Assembly: GCA_036375215.1 (NCBI GenBank)
Contig: DASUSH010000035.1
Span: 5,037-69,036 of the forward strand
Origin: DASUSH01 sp036375215
Lineage (GTDB): Bacteria; Actinomycetota; Thermoleophilia; Solirubrobacterales; 70-9
Length of the DNA stretch: 64,000 bases
Reading direction: 5' to 3'
Under the pieces are notes generated by a model. The model had not been told where the DNA came from. It did not search any database and saw nothing but the letters and a program-made list of their open reading frames with translations. Both the position numbers and the translations under genes were made by a program. Position 1 is the first letter of the stretch, and every line of letters starts with the position of its first letter. Positions 59,403 through 64,000 of this stretch are shown piece by piece.

Positions 59403-59408
59403 ATCATA
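59403..59408 (-). promoter_or_regulatory. -10 box of secreted protein gene
   Basis: TATGAT, one mismatch from the ideal TATAAT, 7 nt before the ATG at 59395; among the best -10 boxes in the window. Confidence 0.55.
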
Positions 59409-59471
59409 TGACCCCCGCGCCGTCCTGCGCGCCCGCGCCCGGCGAGCACGGCCAGGCCGCGACGATCCGGG

Positions 59472-61886
<2,415 letters not shown>

Positions 61887-61893
61887 CGCGGGC

Positions 61894-62298
61894 CTACCCC
61901 TGCTCGATGCGGAGGAAGTTGCCCGCGGGGTCGCGCACCGCGGCGTCGCGGACGCCCCAGGGCCGGCTTTCGGGCTCCTGCAGCACCTCGGCGCCGGGCG
62001 CGCCGGCGACCTTCTCGAAGGTCGCGTCGAGGTCGTCGCTGCGGAGGTGGAGGGGGCGCAGCTCGCCCTTCGCGAGCAGCGCGGCGATGGCGTCGCCGTC
62101 CTCCTGCGAGCGGCCGGCGTGCGGCTGGGACAGGACGATCTGAATCTCGGGCTGGCTGTCGGTCGCGAGCGTGATCCAGCGGAATTCTTCGCGCGCGACC
62201 TCGTTGGTCACGGTGAGCCCGAGGGTGTCGCGGTAGAAGGCGAGGGCGGCGTCGGGGTCGTCGACGAGGACATGCACGGTGCTGATTGAAACGGTCAT
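61894..62298 (-). CDS. VOC-family (glyoxalase/bleomycin-resistance) protein
   Basis: 134 residues, two paired beta-alpha-beta-beta-beta units. VHVLVDDPDAALAFYRDTLGL opens the first; PLHLRSDDLDATFEKV the second; WGVRDAAVRDPAGNFLRIEQ ends it with the final metal ligand Glu. His and Glu at the usual positions (VHVL, LHLR, IEQ) make a divalent metal site likely. Members isomerise methylglyoxal adducts, open rings or sequester drugs. Sits 9 nt after the AraC gene and 7 nt before the UvrA-like gene. Confidence 0.88.
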   Translation of the reverse strand: MTVSISTVHVLVDDPDAALAFYRDTLGLTVTNEVAREEFRWITLATDSQPEIQIVLSQPHAGRSQEDGDAIAALLAKGELRPLHLRSDDLDATFEKVAGAPGAEVLQEPESRPWGVRDAAVRDPAGNFLRIEQG

Positions 62299-62307
62299 GA
62301 GACGACC

Positions 62308-62757
62308 CTAAGCGAGCGCGGATGCGGATGCTTCTCCGAAACTGCTCGATCGCCGGGCGGGCCTGCGCGGCCGGGTCAGCACCATCACCTGGCAGCCCGG
62401 CACGACCTCGAGCTCGCGGTGGTCGCGGGCGCGGTACGCGCTCGGGGTCTCGCCGACGACCTGGGTGAACCGCGCGGAGAAGGAGCCGAGGCTCGTGCAC
62501 CCGACCGCGAAGCAGGCATCCGTCACGCTCGTGTCGCCGCGCCGCAGCAGCGCCGTGGCCCGCTCAATGCGCCGCGTCATCAGGTACGAGTACGGCGTCT
62601 CACCGTACGCCTCGCGGAAGCGGCGGCTGAAGTGCGCGGTCGACATCAGCGCCGTCCGGGCCAGCGCGGCGACGTCGAGGGGCTGGGCGTACTCGCGATC
62701 CATCCGGTCGCGGGCGCGCCGCAGGCTCCGCAGCTCGTCGAGGTCCATGGCGCCCAT
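62308..62757 (-). CDS. AraC-family transcriptional regulator (short form)
   Basis: 149 residues: almost only the two-helix-turn-helix DNA-binding domain. First helix pair LDVAALARTALMSTAHFSRRFREAYGETPYSYLMTRRIERATALL, second VTDACFAVGCTSLGSFSARFTQVVGETPSAYR, closely matching the AraC consensus, then a short basic tail. No ligand-binding domain, as in SoxS/MarA types, so its activity is probably set by its amount. ATG 62757 (or 62748). It likely drives its own operon with VOC and UvrA-like genes. Confidence 0.9.
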   Translation of the reverse strand: MGAMDLDELRSLRRARDRMDREYAQPLDVAALARTALMSTAHFSRRFREAYGETPYSYLMTRRIERATALLRRGDTSVTDACFAVGCTSLGSFSARFTQVVGETPSAYRARDHRELEVVPGCQVMVLTRPRRPARRSSSFGEASASALA

Positions 62758-62928
62758 GCCCCAATTGTGGCGGACCCTCGCTGCCGAAGCAGTTGCAGCC
62801 GGGCCGCTCGCGGCCGGCAATCGCCCCTGCGACCACCGACCTTTCGGCACCCAGCCGACATGCAATTAGGTGTCTTTGTGTCCGTGGGCGTCCAGATCGT
62901 TCGGTGCGTACCCGCTCGGGTCTTGCAG

Positions 62929-63102
62929 CTAGCGCTTCGCCCTGATCCTCACGGAGTCGTTGACCTGGTTTCCGGCCGCGTCCTTGGCGGCCGCCGTCAC
63001 CCTCAGCCTTGGCCTGCGGCCGTCGCGGAGCGCGGCGGATATCGCCCGAAGTCGCTTTCGCTTCAGTGAGTCCGCTGATCGCGACGGGTGCGACGTGCCC
63101 AT
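62929..63102 (-). CDS. 57-residue frame resembling the C-terminus of an Ig-like/cadherin-type surface protein
   Basis: Starts 4 nt after the flavoprotein stop. The end reads LRVTAAAKDAAGN followed by DSVRIRAKR, the pattern that closes many actinobacterial Ig-repeat surface proteins, preceded by a helical KRKRLRAISAALRDGRRP. No signal peptide or further repeats, so it looks like the tail of a lost larger gene now standing as a small open frame; whether it is expressed is unknown. The remaining 171 bases up to the AraC start hold nothing I recognise. Confidence 0.4.
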   Translation of the reverse strand: MGTSHPSRSADSLKRKRLRAISAALRDGRRPRLRVTAAAKDAAGNQVNDSVRIRAKR

Positions 63103-63106
63103 TTGG

Positions 63107-64000
63107 CTAGCCGTTGGCGGGCGGGATGTTGTGGTTGAGGCGGAAGAGGTTGCCGGGGTCGTAGCGGCGCTTCAGCTCGCGGAGCCGGTCCCAGGTCGCG
63201 CCCGGGTAGGCCGCGCGGATCGTCGCCTCGTCCTCGGCATCGAGGAAGCCGACGTAGCCGCCGGCCCCGTCCTTGCCGAGCGATCGGGCGAGGCTCTCGA
63301 TCCAGGCATCGTGCACATCCTTCTCGCCGGCGTCCATGTACATCGCCGCGACGTTCACGAACAGCCCCCGGTCGCGATGTGCGAACGCGGTCGCGTCGTT
63401 GGGGACCCGCGCCAGCGCGCCCCCGAGAACCCGCAGCTGGACGGCCCTCATCGGCGCCGTGGACTTGGGCAGCTGCTCGAGGATCGCCTCCGCCGCCGGC
63501 GGCTCGAGCGAGTCGGCGAAGAAGTTGGTCCCGGCCGCGAAGCGGACCTCGGGCTCCGGGCCCTCGTAGAGCTCCGGATAACGCATGGGTCGCACCATGT
63601 CGGCGAGCGGCTTGGCAAGCGCCCGGAAGGGAGCGATCACCTGCTCGCCGTGGTCAACCGGCCCGACGAACGCGAACGTGCCCATCACCACGGGCTCGCC
63701 GTGCGCCTCGTCGGGCACGAACGGCATCGGCGGGGCGATCATCACGTTCGCGATCGTGGAGAGCTCCTCGGGCGCCGCGTGCGCGGCCTCGAGGAAGCCC
63801 GTTATCACTTGTGGCGATGCTGGCAGGATCAGCATGCCGCCGACGATCTCGGAGATCTCGGCCAGGCGCAGCCGCAGGCGGGTCGCGACGCCGAAGTTGC
63901 CCTCGCCGCCGCGGATCGCCCAGAAGAGGTCCGGCACCGATTCCTCGCTCGCATGAACGACCTCGCCATCGGCTGTCACCAACTCGGCGGCGAGCAGGTT
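63107..64000 (-). CDS. FAD-linked oxidoreductase, BBE/berberine-bridge type (5' end outside window)
   Basis: C-terminal 297 residues; the frame is open to the last base of the window. It begins in the FAD-binding PCMH domain with VTADGEVVHASEE and DLFWAIRGGEGNFGVATRLRLRL, where the GGEGNFGV segment contacts FAD. It ends with the BBE motif RYDPGNLFRLNHNIPP. The His and Cys that attach FAD covalently in many relatives would lie in the part outside the window. These enzymes oxidise sugars, alkaloids or phenols. TAG stop at 63107, 4 nt before the small frame. Confidence 0.92.
   Translation of the reverse strand, partial: NLLAAELVTADGEVVHASEESVPDLFWAIRGGEGNFGVATRLRLRLAEISEIVGGMLILPASPQVITGFLEAAHAAPEELSTIANVMIAPPMPFVPDEAHGEPVVMGTFAFVGPVDHGEQVIAPFRALAKPLADMVRPMRYPELYEGPEPEVRFAAGTNFFADSLEPPAAEAILEQLPKSTAPMRAVQLRVLGGALARVPNDATAFAHRDRGLFVNVAAMYMDAGEKDVHDAWIESLARSLGKDGAGGYVGFLDAEDEATIRAAYPGATWDRLRELKRRYDPGNLFRLNHNIPPANG

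Overview
The window is 64 kb of very GC-rich, gene-dense DNA with no rRNA, tRNA, insertion sequence, phage or CRISPR array that I can see. High GC, GTG/TTG starts, 4-nt ATGA/GTGA/TTGA gene overlaps, many secreted AxA-signal proteins, a Wzm/Wzt-type exporter, Ig-like modules of the 'FxCSLD...AGN.D.SPA' kind and a KGG/Rho-N-like stress protein all point to an actinobacterium. My best guess is class Thermoleophilia (Solirubrobacterales-like); this is inference, with no marker gene to prove it.

Region 1 (1-19.7 kb) is a surface-glycan locus. It has six tandem GT8-like glycosyltransferases (the first cut by the window edge), a class I methyltransferase on the other strand, a seventh GT8 copy, four tandem GT-B (UGT/MGT-type) glycosyltransferases, a two-gene ABC-2 polysaccharide exporter, a UDP-galactopyranose-mutase-like flavoprotein, three more methyltransferases of the same family, and two NAD-dependent sugar epimerases. 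The genes are heavily amplified: 7 GT8, 4 GT-B and 4 methyltransferases. Together they would make, methylate and export a sugar polymer or glycolipid.

Region 2 (19.7-26.6 kb): a secreted lysozyme (GH25) fused to a DUF3089 esterase, a cupin, a DUF559 nuclease-like gene starting inside a nested inverted repeat, a ThDP-dependent acetolactate-synthase-like enzyme, a polytopic membrane protein with His/Asp motifs, and a RCK-gated potassium channel.

Region 3 (26.6-37.3 kb): a translationally coupled minus-strand set of four secreted proteins (PD40 propeller, YVTN propeller, two small cysteine-containing proteins), an MFS exporter, an ABC drug-type exporter pair, two small stress-type proteins (one behind a sigma-B/F-like promoter), a CapA-family protein and a membrane protein.

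Region 4 (37.3-49.8 kb): a secreted DUF1566-like protein, a secreted M1 peptidase, a P-domain protein, TetR plus an unusual hydrolase-glycosyltransferase fusion, a two-RCK membrane protein, an SDR, a winged-helix methyltransferase and a trypsin-like protease that seems to have no propeptide.

Region 5 (49.8-64 kb): a 1086-residue secreted orphan with tandem hairpins in its leader, another secreted propeller-like protein, a large LuxR-family ATPase regulator, small secreted proteins, a SnoaL-like protein with a decayed neighbour, an AraC-VOC-UvrA-like operon, and a berberine-bridge-type flavoprotein cut by the window end.

A recurring feature is a TAnnnT -10 box 6-11 nt before the start codon with no Shine-Dalgarno sequence, suggesting that leaderless transcripts are common here. 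No gap between genes exceeds 300 bases.
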